A stretch of 64,000 nucleotides of DNA, taken from assembly GCA_033807775.1 (NCBI GenBank), contig CM066321.1, positions 248,918,422 through 248,982,421 of the forward strand, in the 5' to 3' direction. Below, piece by piece: positions 10,623 through 19,754 of the stretch. The notes below the pieces were generated by a model. It made no database searches. It was not told the origin of the DNA and saw nothing but the letters and a program-made list of their open reading frames with translations. Both the position numbers and the translations under genes were made by a program. Source of the DNA: Saussurea involucrata. Its lineage: Eukaryota; Streptophyta; Magnoliopsida; Asterales; Asteraceae. Each line of letters begins with the position of its first letter. Position 1 is the first letter of the stretch.

Positions 10623-12942
10623 GTTTTATAAAGAAAGCATCTTCAAATGATCTCCCCCTTGATTTCTTTGAAAACTTTGATGTTGCATCTCTTCATGCCT
10701 TGAAAAACTATCCAAGCTCCCCCTCAAAATTTGCTCTTCTTCTTCACAAATTACAACTTTAAAATCGAATCCCATGTGCAATAAGCTCGACTGAAACAAC
10801 CTCAGTTTATAATAAGGAATTCGTCCTTGAAATTCGAGTTGTATGATCATTAAGCTCAAGAGCTTAATCCATTAAGATCATAGGAGGGAGTGTCTTCATA
10901 CACTTCAATAACTCAGCTTGGATCCACAAAAAAATAGAAGACAGAACATATTTCTGAAAGTTGGGAGAAATATCGTGAAAAACGTTGCTTCGGTCCAGCA
11001 GCTATACACTGACTTAGACACAGAATCTGACATATAAGCACATTGATTCAGAACAAACTCAAAACATGAAAAGTGTTCATCTGTGTCTTAGGAATTCATC
11101 GCATCTGAAATCGTCAAATTTCGAGCTTCGAGGAGGGAGTTATGATCAAAATACGACAGGTGCGTAAAGCTGTTGAAAAATTCTGAAATGCACCTTTACT
11201 CAGAAAAATACTAAGTAAAATTTCTGAGAAGACCACTCAGACCTCTGAGTAAGTCAATCAGATATCTGATCCTTAAAGAATTTTTTTTTTTAATTCTAAG
11301 TCTGAAAGTTCTGACTCTTCACGATAAAGTTCTGACTTTTAGAGTCAGACTTCTGATTAAGCTTCGACAAAGTTCTGAACATTCTGATCCTTCTGATCCT
11401 TCTGAGCCTCATGATCAGATATTTGAATTGCCTTGTAACTGAATAAAATCACTTCAACTTCTGAATAGGCTTAATATCAGTTCTGAACAAATCTGATTAA
11501 GCTGAAATTTGAACAGCTTAATCAAAGTTCTGATTAACCTCCGATCATACTTCTGAATTGCCTTTTGTTGAAGTTCTGACTTAACAAGAATGTTCTGTGA
11601 AGGCTTAAGTGTAATTCTGATCACCCTTCATCATAGTTCTGAACACTCATGATCAGACTTATGACTTGTCTTGAACAAAGTCCTGATCATCCTTTGATCG
11701 ATTTCTGAACAAACATGACTCTGACTAGTCTTTGATCGATCAGAACTGCTACATTTTAGTCTTGAATCAGAATACTGCACTTTTTGACAGCAACTTCGCC
11801 ATTTTTGACAGCAAAGAAATAGCCTAACAACTTGCTATTTTCTGGTTTGACAGCTTTCGGTTTCCAACAACAATTTTCTGCGTTATCCCATTTTGACAGC
11901 AACAATTTTTTCTGTTTTGACAGCACTTTGACAGCAGCAAAAAATACTTAACAGCCCTAATTTGACAGCAAAATATTGACAGCAACTTTTTGACAGCAAA
12001 ATGGCATTGACAGCAACCTTGTGGCTTGTTATGACAGCATCTAGACAGCAACTAAACAGCTAATTTTCTGAATTTTCAGCACCAAATAGCAAACATTCCA
12101 TTACAGCAACGTCATTAAGCTGTTTTCTGTTTTGGACAACAGTTTTTTTTTTTTTTTTTTTTTTGACAGCTACAAACAACCCCTTCTTGCTGTATGTTTT
12201 ACTTCAACTTTGAACACTCTAACTGATCTTGATAACAACCATCTTGAATTGAATCAACAGCTTTTGCTTTTGGCATGATCAACAATAAATTCTTTCCAAT
12301 TGATAACATCTTCCAATTATTATCATATTACCTTTCTCTGATCAACATCCTCAAATGAAATCAAATGCTCATCAAATTTATTTGATGAAGAAGAACAAAT
12401 CGATCACTATTAATCTTTTGAACAAATCTGGTTGTTCATCATCAATACAAACTCCTTATTCTACTTGTGAAATCCTCCACTCTAATCAAATGTTCACCAA
12501 TTTAATTTGATGTAGAACGATAAGCCGATCTCCATAATTATCTTCTTAGAACAAAGATTGCAAAGTGTCAAGTTTCTGATTGATCAATTCAGAAAGTTGA
12601 ATTTAAGCAATCAAAGATCTAAAACTCGTTTCAGATCTGACTTTGAACAATTAACACATCATCAAACCTTTTACAGACAATTCATCGAGCATTTGGCGTG
12701 CAGAAACTGATTTAGAAGTTGATCATGAACATCTAACTTCTTCTCTTCATCAAGAACCATCAAGATCTATAAAATCTTCCTCAAAATAGAAAATAGTTCT
12801 TCAAGATGTATAAGATCACAGAATATTACCTTGAATTGTAGCACACGATTAAGAACGATCTGGAATCACCAAATCTTGAAACTAGATCTTGAAATCTTGA
12901 ATTGTTGCAAAAATGATCGTATCGAACTAAAATTGATTCGAT
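10623..12942 (-). other. Element D internal non-coding region
   Basis: About 2.3 kb without a convincing ORF; the longest minus-strand frame (10626-10859, 77 codons) has no recognisable domain. The 11100-11760 part is full of TTCTGA/TCAGA words, and 11775-12172 carries a TTGACAGCA repeat field. The region may be only a packaging and priming scaffold. Confidence 0.7.
11775..12172 (+). repeat. TTGACAGCA repeat field in element D
   Basis: At least a dozen irregularly spaced copies of TTGACAGC(A/T), ending in a run of about 20 T at 12145-12165 and one more copy. Spacing is variable, so this is not a strict tandem array. The function is unknown. Confidence 0.75.
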
Positions 12943-12943
12943 G

Positions 12944-12957
12944 TGGCTCTGATACCA
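12944..12957 (-). other. Primer binding site of element D
   Basis: Minus strand TGGTATCAGAGCCA two bases inside the 5' LTR, complementary to the 3' end of plant initiator methionine tRNA. Confidence 0.9.
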
Positions 12958-12959
12958 AT

Positions 12960-13334
12960 TGTAAGTTCCATAATTGAAGCAACAATCAACAATACTCCAT
13001 AAAGATTGAATAGAAATAGGCATGAAGAACAATTTGTTGAATGATCTCTATTCATATGCTTTACAATACAATGGAGGGATAATTGAAAGTATACGACTCT
13101 CTCAAAGTATATTGATCTCTCAAATGACTCTCAAAATCTCAAATGACAAATGAAGCCCAAGACACTTATTTATAGTGTCCAAAATACAAGATATGGGCCC
13201 AAGCCTATTTAACTCCCATTAAACTCCCAAAGCCCAAAATACTTATAAAGCTAATAACAACACATTTGACTTTTGTTGACTTTACATGGACTTTATAAAA
13301 CTTTCTATATAATTGGGGCTTTCTAGACCCAACA
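12960..13334 (-). repeat. Element D 5' LTR
   Basis: 375 bp, the same termini as the copy at 10235-10609, 3 mismatches. The TATA-like box is at 13175-13166 on the minus strand. Confidence 0.93.
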
Positions 13335-13730
13335 GCTGTTTTCTTGAATCTTTTGACAATCAGCGACCTGTTTTGAGTAAAACAAGCAGTGTTGACAGCT
13401 TTTGCCCAGAACTGAGTAGGTAGATGAGAATCACTGAGCATTGAACGTGCAGCTTCGATGATCGTTCGATTTCTTCTTTCAGCGACTCCATTTTGCTGCG
13501 GTGTTCTCACAAAAGAAAAGTTGTGAGAAATACCCTTGCTTTCAAAGAAGTTTTCAAGATAACTGTTTTTGAATTCAGTCCCATGATCACTCCTTATCGA
13601 GCGAATGGTCATATTATTCAGGACTTCCATTTTCCTGACGAAAGTGATGAGTTCTTCAGGGGTGTCACTCTTAGAACAAAGAAACATAACCCAGGTGTAG
13701 TGAGAGAATTCATCAACTATGACCAGTGTA
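13335..13730 (-). pseudogene. Element B integrase core
   Basis: Copia integrase catalytic core interrupted by element D on its C-terminal side. Visible are RSIRSDHGTEFKNSY (catalytic Asp) and FSFVRTPQQNGVAERRNRTI (catalytic Glu). The ARSMLSDSHLP and WAKAVNTACFTQNRSL signatures follow up to FKKTA at the insertion point. A frameshift near 13720 separates it from the upstream protease segment. Confidence 0.88.
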
Positions 13731-14370
13731 TATTTTGTTTGTTAACAGGGGAAAACAAATCCATGTGAAGTAGTTGTAGAGGAGATAACACTGAGAAAAC
13801 TTTCTTAGACTTGAAGCTAGCTTTAGTTTGTTTCCCTTTCTCACACGCTGAACATAGAGATTCTTTAGCGTATGAGTGTTGAGGTAGACCAGTGACCAAC
13901 TCTTTTGAAGAAAGAGTATTTAGTGTCTTGAAGTTGAGATGAGAGAGCCTCTTATGCCATAGCCAGTTGACTTCAGATGAGGCTTTTGAGAAGAAACATG
14001 AATTCTTAGTGGTTGTCGAGTCCATGTTTATAACATAAACATTTTCCAAACGATATTCGCTTAGAGCAATCTTCTCCTTTTTGTCAGTGACAAAGAAGGA
14101 TTCCTTAGTGAAACACACTTGGTAATCCTTGTCACATAGCTGAGTGATGCTCACAAGATTGTGCTTCAGTCCTTCAACATATGCGGCTCTTCTGAAGGTA
14201 GTTGTACCATTAGAGAGTACACCAAACACTCGGGTATAGCCTTTTCCATTTCCACCAAAGGTCACTGAGGGACCTTTCTCTTCCTTATATTCAGCGAGCA
14301 GGTTCTTTTTACCAGTCATATGTCTAGAGCATCCGCTATCGAGATACCAGATACCCTTCAGGACCTGCAA
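13717..14370 (-). pseudogene. Element B protease and GAG-pre-integrase
   Basis: The pol frame opens just after gag. YLDSGCSRHMTG near residues 9-20 is the aspartic protease active site of copia elements (DSG). VEGLKHNLVSI and the WLWHKRLSHLNF...LCSACEKGKQ zinc-finger region of GAG-pre-integrase follow, then LLHMDLF, where the first integrase Asp sits. No ATG is suited to start pol; translation must come from gag by some recoding or from a spliced RNA. The ORF breaks at 13717. Confidence 0.87.
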
Positions 14371-14400
14371 ACAAAGGAAGATTAGTTTGATTTAGGCACC
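14371..14400 (-). other. Gag stop and 3'-splice-like site, element B
   Basis: Gag ends ...VPKSN with TAA, followed within 18 bases by a pyrimidine-rich stretch and TTTGCAG|G on the minus strand, after which pol begins in a different frame. The same arrangement recurs in C, F, H, I and J. Confidence 0.55.
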
Positions 14401-15415
14401 CGTTTTACTATGGGTCCATATTTGTCAGTGGTGGTAGAGGAAGTGGAAGGTTCAGCAATTTTCGCAGCATTTGAAGATTTAGCTTCAAGACAAGTCTTCA
14501 CTTTGGTTAATTTCATAACCTCAGTGGTTGGTTTCACCTTAACCTGATTTGAACCAGGATTGGTCTTCTTTGCCTTGGGGGCAGTGATCTTCACCTTAGC
14601 TAACTTTTCAGCTTTAGTGGCTGTAGGGCGCTTACTGGAAATATGATCGGTAAGTCCACATTGATAACATTTCCTATAGCTAAAAGTAGTTTTAGGACGA
14701 TTTGCATGCTTAGCCGAAAATTTTAAATGAGCAGGGCCAACACCAAGTATACCTACGACATTGGAAATTGGAGGAACTATCAGTTCTTCGGATTTCTTAC
14801 CAATTACATTCACTCTGATTCTAGGAGTAGATCGCTGAATAAATCTAGGGATCTTGGTCTTAGAAGTAGAGGGATGATTCACTGAAGGTTTAGAAACTTC
14901 CAGCTTAGGTACAAAGGTACCCTTATGAGATTTTGTATTAAAAGCTTTTTCTTTACCTTTGCCTTTAGAAATTAAGGTAGGTTTAACCTTAGGAATGGAA
15001 GTTTTGGAAGAAGAACACTGAGACGAAGAGGTGTCAGGGATAGAGGACACGAACATTCCAAACTTAAGCATGGAACGATCAGTGGTTGGTTCTTCAGCAT
15101 CAACCTTATAACCAAGACCACTTTTGTCACTCAGGGGAATCTGAGCAAGAATTATCTCAGTGATCGTTGTTGAGGATTTACACCATCCTTCAACAGTATC
15201 CTTTTCAGCCTTTAATGCAGCGATAGCATCTTCTCGGTCAATTCGAATGATTTGATTTATGCAGACCTGATCTTTCAAATTTTCTTCTATTTTAGAAAGT
15301 TTTTCTAATTGCAAGTGATAGTTTATAAGCTGTTCAGCGAGATCAATATTTAATTTTCAGCTTTGGTCTTGCCATTCATGGCATCATATAAATCAATAGT
15401 CAAAAGATCGACGGT
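14382..15415 (-). pseudogene. Element B gag, C-terminal part
   Basis: A Lys- and Ser-rich basic protein with a coiled-coil start and a second, degenerate zinc knuckle (CYQCGLTDHISSKRP; the final Cys is lost). It ends GPIVKRVPKSN, the gag end shared by all SIRE-like elements in this window. A frameshift or stop near 15320-15415 separates it from the upstream gag segment. The structural role in particle formation is inferred from position. Confidence 0.75.
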
Positions 15416-16083
15416 CTAACGTCTTTCGATGTCACTGAGGACTGAAGTATGAGTATCAGTGAGAGAGTTTGATACCTGAGAGGTGGAGGTAGAAGTAGAG
15501 GGAATTTTAGCTTGTTCTTCCTCTTCTTCTATTTTATCCATGAGGCAGAGATTGGCCTCATCATCATCTTCAGAGTCAGATGATTCTTCATTAGAAAGAG
15601 CCCAGTCATGATCTTCAGCGATCATGCCTTTGCCTTTCTTCTTAAAATTTTTCAGCTTTGCATATTTTTCTTTCATCTTCTTGTACTTGTCATCTATAGT
15701 CTTGGGGTTAGAGGATTTCTTGTAGGAAGAAGATGAGACCTTCTTGTAGGAAGAAGATGAGGGTCTGAAGACTTTCTTTGACCTGCATTCACTAGCAAAG
15801 TGTCCTACTTTTTCACAGTTAAAGCAAGTAGCAGTTGCCTTATATACAGGGGTTGAAGATTTTGGCTTGTCAGTGAGTGAAAGAGGTTTATTTCTTCTGA
15901 AGTTACTCTTTCTGGCGAATCTCCTGAATGTATAAGTCAGGAGTGCCAGTGACTCATCAATCTCTGAAGGATCAGCTTCTGATGATTCATCAGAGTTAGA
16001 TTCCAACTCAGTGATAGTGATAGTTGAACGCTGAGTGGGCACCAACTCTGAAGAGAGTAAAGCAACAGGTGTGCTTTTGGAAT
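15416..16083 (-). pseudogene. Element B gag, zinc knuckle part
   Basis: This gag segment lies immediately left of element C. It contains a canonical CCHC knuckle CFNCEKVGHFASEC (nucleocapsid, RNA binding), then Ser/Lys-rich and acidic sequence. The apparent extra N-terminal residues read to its right come from the LTR of C, not from gag. The frame joins that of the gag segment at 24406-25100 across the target duplication. Confidence 0.85.
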
Positions 16084-16899
16084 TGTTAGCTCCAATATTC
16101 ATAATATTAGAAGTATTGAAAAATAGGCCAAGAAAAGAAGACTTCGACAGAAGCTCTGCCGAGTGATCACAGAAGTTCTGAGAAGTGTCACAGAAGCTCT
16201 GCCAAAGTACACAAGAAGATAAATCAAGAAACGCCAAGACCAAAGAACGAACTGCAGAAGTACTTCTCACGGAGGACCGAGCCGCAGAACCTCTGTCACC
16301 CTTGACAGAGCCTCTGCGGTTTATACTAAAAACTTAGAAAATTCACAAATATCTTACTGTTCCAGGATCCGTTCATCCACTTGTTTCTAGGCGTGCCCTG
16401 ACATCAACTACATGTGTCAAACTCTGATAGGGCTATGTCAGAATTGGAACATGCGCATTAAATGAACATCGTATCTGTTACTGTTCATCCCAAATGCACA
16501 TTAAATTAACATCGTACCTAGCAACTGTTCATGCGATCCTGTCAACTGTAGATCAGTCCTTATTGTCCCCTTTAGAAGTAGTATAAATAGAAGGTTCATG
16601 TGAACTCTTCTATTAAAGCTTAATACCACGAAAATACACATATATCATTAAGCTTTGCACTTCTCACACACATCATTAACTGCAGATTTCTTGTTAATCC
16701 TTTGAAGTTATTGGTGTTCTTATTATATATCAAATACAATAATCTTTGAGAAACATATGTTATTTACTCTTTGCTTTATTTGATATTGTGTGATCTTCTA
16801 CCTTACTTTATCTTTCAGTTCTTAAATACGCTTCCGCACCATATCTAAATCTGAACTAACTGAAAGTTAAGATCATTGTTAAGAAAAGAGGAACCAACA
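16084..16899 (+). repeat. Element C 5' LTR
   Basis: 816 bp, TGTTAGCTCC...GAACCAACA. The promoter TATAAATA is at 16582-16589. It contains CAGAG/CTCTG words (for example the GCAGAACCTCTG region near 16283). More than ten differences from the 3' LTR are visible, so the insertion is older than D, H or J. Confidence 0.93.
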
Positions 16900-16901
16900 A
16901 T

Positions 16902-16913
16902 TGGTATCAGAGC
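16902..16913 (+). other. Primer binding site of element C
   Basis: TGGTATCAGAGC two bases after the LTR, matching initiator Met-tRNA. Confidence 0.92.
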
Positions 16914-17190
16914 AAAGCTTGATTTTTTAATCAAGCGATCCTCGTTTAACAAGATTATTGATAGAAACGTGGTCGGATTTTAACCTGTTATTCATTCCTT
17001 AAAACAGATTCTATTTTTCAGCCATTTTCGATTTATTCGATATTTGGTAAATCTAAAGAAACTGTTTCTTTCGTTAAAACTCCATTAAAGTGCACTATTG
17101 TCGGTGATTGAATTGTTAGTAATCAGATTCATATTTGTGATTTTTCTTTGAATCATTATTCATTTGTCTCTAGATTTCTCAAGGAACAAT
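16914..17190 (+). other. Element C leader
   Basis: Untranslated leader between the primer site and the first ATG of the gag-like ORF. No repeats or ORF seen. Confidence 0.6.
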
Positions 17191-18208
17191 ATGTCTAGAA
17201 TAAAATTTTGTGGTGATGCTGATTCTCATTATTATTCGAAACTCAGTACAAATTTTCGCAAGATAATTCCTACTCTTGAGAAAGATCTAGATGAAATGAA
17301 CAAGAGCATTCTTAGTGATTTAGATAAAATTGCAAAGCTTGAAGAATCAGGTAAACTTCTAAACTGTGAAAATCTTGAACTGAAAAGGAACTTATCTGAG
17401 TATGAAGAAGAAAAGAAAAGACTTGAACTTAAGTGTTTAAATTTTTCTAATCCAATTTCTAACTTTGAAAAGCTTGTAATCTGTGAAAAAGAGAACTTAG
17501 TAAATGAAAGAAAATCTTTTGAAACTAAGTTTGTTAAGCTTTCAAACAAAATACCTGACTTAGAAAAGACTCTTGAAAAGGAGAGGAGAGAGCATGATTT
17601 TGAAAGAAAAGAGTCTGAAAAGGTGGAGGTTGAAGGATTTCAAACAAAGTGTTTGAAAGATGACTTTGAGAGAGAAAGAAAGGCTTTTAAAGCTGAAATG
17701 TCCAAATTGACAAAAAGACTATCTGTTTTGTCAAACAAGATTAAGTTGGAGAAGAAGATTAAATCAGATCTTCTAAAGATGTTTGATTTAAATCTAAAAG
17801 AAAAAGATGTTTTAGCTAAAAGGGTTAAGGACTTTGACTTAGCTAACTCTTGTGCTGATAATACAAATAATCTTGTTTTCAAAAGAGTGAAAATGGTTTG
17901 GAAAGTCAAAAACTCTACTCCTGTCAAAAATGCTCAAAAGCCTTTTGTTTCTACTAAGCATTCATCTCTTCATTCTCATAATTATAAAATGCTTTGATCT
18001 TCTGTTTCAATTAAAAAACCTTTTCTCTAAATCTTTCTGTGTTCTAAATGGGTCATTTCAAAAGAAAATACCAAAGACCCAAAATGAGAAAAGTCACAGA
18101 AAGGAACCTGGCAAACAAGCAAGGACTGGCAAACCAGAGAACCTGAAGACAGCTCCAAATCCTAACATTCTAGGACCCATTTGGAAATGCGTACCAAAAT
18201 GTCTTTAA
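17191..18208 (+). pseudogene. Element C gag-like coiled-coil protein
   Basis: The ATG at 17191 opens a frame of about 268 codons to 17997. It is dominated by heptad-rich Glu/Lys/Leu sequence (coiled coil through about residues 20-230), then FKRVKMVWKVKNSTP. This matches the gag C-terminal region of H, F, I and J (their VKMEWRVKGTT). A frameshift near 17990 moves the end into another frame, finishing NILGPIWKCVPKCL at 18208. The N-terminal capsid (UBN2) domain and the CCHC knuckle are missing. It may have served as a structural protein assembled with helper Gag; this is inference. Confidence 0.7.
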
Positions 18209-18225
18209 TCTGTCTTGCAGGTAAT
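18200..18225 (+). other. Gag stop and 3'-splice-like site, element C
   Basis: Stop TAA, then TCTGTCTTGCAG|G. It matches the gag ends of B, F, H, I and J, although no pol follows. Confidence 0.5.
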
Positions 18226-19480
18226 CGAACTCCTAAACACATCTGTTTAGGACTCAATCTTCAGTTGAAATGGACTCCTTAATACTTCTGTTAAGGACTC
18301 AGGCTTCAAAGTTCACTATGACTCTTAAACACTCAGTTTAAGACTCATCCTTCAAAGGTTCTATAATTCACAGAGCCTCTGCGAAAATGCTCAGAGCCTT
18401 TGACAATCTCCACATAACCTCTGATGAGGTTGACCTATGTTCTGTGCACTATTTATCTCTTTTGATTCAAGCATAGGTCAAGGGGGAGCAATAGGAGACC
18501 TTGCTTAATCTACAGAGATTTATAAGTCAAGGGGGAGCAATAGGAGAACATACTTGATCTACAGAGGTTAATTAGATCAAGGGGGAGCAATAGGAGACCT
18601 TGCTTAATCTACAGAGATTTATAAGTCAAGGGGGAGCCAAGGAAAAGATGACATCAACAAAAGAAAAGAACTTTGTCGGACAAAGAAGAATAAAAAGGTT
18701 GGTATCTCGTACAAATTCTTTTTGAAAATATTTTTCTAGGACACAAATTTCTAAATATATTCTAGAAACATTATTAAAAACATTCCAAATAAAATTTGAT
18801 CAAAAAGAATATTAAGCTTTCCATTATTAGAAATTTAAGGTCATAGAGCCTCTGCTGAGTCCAACAGAGATTCTGCATGCAAAAGCTTTATGATGATAAA
18901 TCAATAATCTTGGAAACTCTGTCGATCACCTTGGGTGTCAATTTCAAAGAGAATCATCGCGTACAAATGCATTGCAACATAAGTCGTTGGTTACAGAGTT
19001 CTTCCCACAATAAAGAACTTCTGTAGACCAACATATGTTTTAAAAAGAACTTTTTGCTGCACAAAACCTTTTTCCAAAACAATTTTCTAGGACACAAATC
19101 TTTAAATAGGTCCTAAAAACATTGTTAAAAACTACCAAAAACATGGATGATCAAAAATGTTTATAAAGTTTTAGTTATAAGAAATTTCTACTCTCAGAGT
19201 CTCTGCTGGCTCTGACAGAGGTCCAAAAAAACCTCTGTAAAGAAGTTTCTATACTAATAATTTATCGATCCTCTCCATCGAATTTTCAATCATTTTTAGT
19301 CAAGGTACAACCTACAGAGGAAAGAAAAACAAGGTTTTCAAATCACAGAGCTTCTGTAAATAATAGAACCTCTGTCGATTTTTACTTTGGGCATTTCTGT
19401 AACTGTAACGGTAACATTTCTGCGAGTGAAAAACAAGTGGTGAGAAATAAACCCACGCGCCAAGCATTAATGGGCCGCGC
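18209..19480 (+). other. Element C non-coding spacer
   Basis: About 1.3 kb without an ORF, corresponding in position to the deleted pol plus the spacer before the aORF. It carries many CAGAG/CTCTG words (for example GAGCCTCTG) and a 50-bp repeat array at 18476-18642. Confidence 0.6.
18476..18642 (+). repeat. Three-unit array with polypurine core, element C
   Basis: Three units of about 50 bp beginning TCAAGGGGGAGCAATAGGAG, with a fourth partial TCAAGGGGGAGC. Each unit holds an AAGGGGGAG core like the terminal polypurine tract, so internal plus-strand priming sites are possible. Confidence 0.8.
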
Positions 19481-19754
19481 ACGACGTCAAGTCGTACTCT
19501 GACACTGCTGACGTGTCAAATCTCCATTGGACGTACATGGCACACATCTTCCTGGAAAGTTGAACCAGCCGTAACCACTCAAGTGCGGACCCCGAATATT
19601 ATTCACCTCCAAATATTAACCCTTTCAGATTCTAACCGTTACCCCTCAGTATAAAACCCAAATTACCTCTTCTCACAAAAACTTTACGAACTTACTTTCT
19701 TCTCCGGCGAACCTGCAACTACTCTCAAAACTTCATCTATTCCTACTTGCAAAA
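19481..19754 (+). promoter_or_regulatory. Promoter-like cluster before element C aORF
   Basis: ACGACGTCA (19481), TGACGTGTCA (19509-19518), CCATTGG (19524-19530) and TATAAAA (19650-19656) precede the ATG at 19755. The ATG is about 100 bp past the TATA box, a normal promoter spacing. It parallels the sequences before the aORFs of B, I and J. Activity is inferred. Confidence 0.55.

Larger units (their letters stand above)
10235..13334 (-). mobile_element. Element D, non-autonomous LTR element without ORFs
   Basis: A complete 3100-bp element in minus orientation. LTRs of 375 bp each lie at 10235-10609 and 12960-13334 and differ at 3 positions. Perfect 5-bp target duplications gctgt lie at 10230-10234 and 13335-13339. 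A Met-tRNA primer site and a polypurine tract are present. The 2.35-kb internal part has no recognisable gag or pol, so it fits the LARD/TRIM class. It sits inside the integrase of element B, and the B reading frame continues across one copy of the duplication. Confidence 0.93.

Noticed and set aside
10626..10859. 77-codon ORF in element D as a gene
   Set aside because: Short, with no recognisable domain, and inside a region without other coding signals.
12120..12172. Poly-T run in element D as the tail of a SINE or LINE
   Set aside because: It is embedded in the TTGACAGCA field with no flanking duplication or internal polymerase III promoter seen.
16084..16270. Apparent N-terminal extension of the B gag (MRSTSAVRSL...)
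   Set aside because: The same peptide is readable in the 3' LTR of C (23043-23255); it is LTR sequence fused in frame by the insertion.
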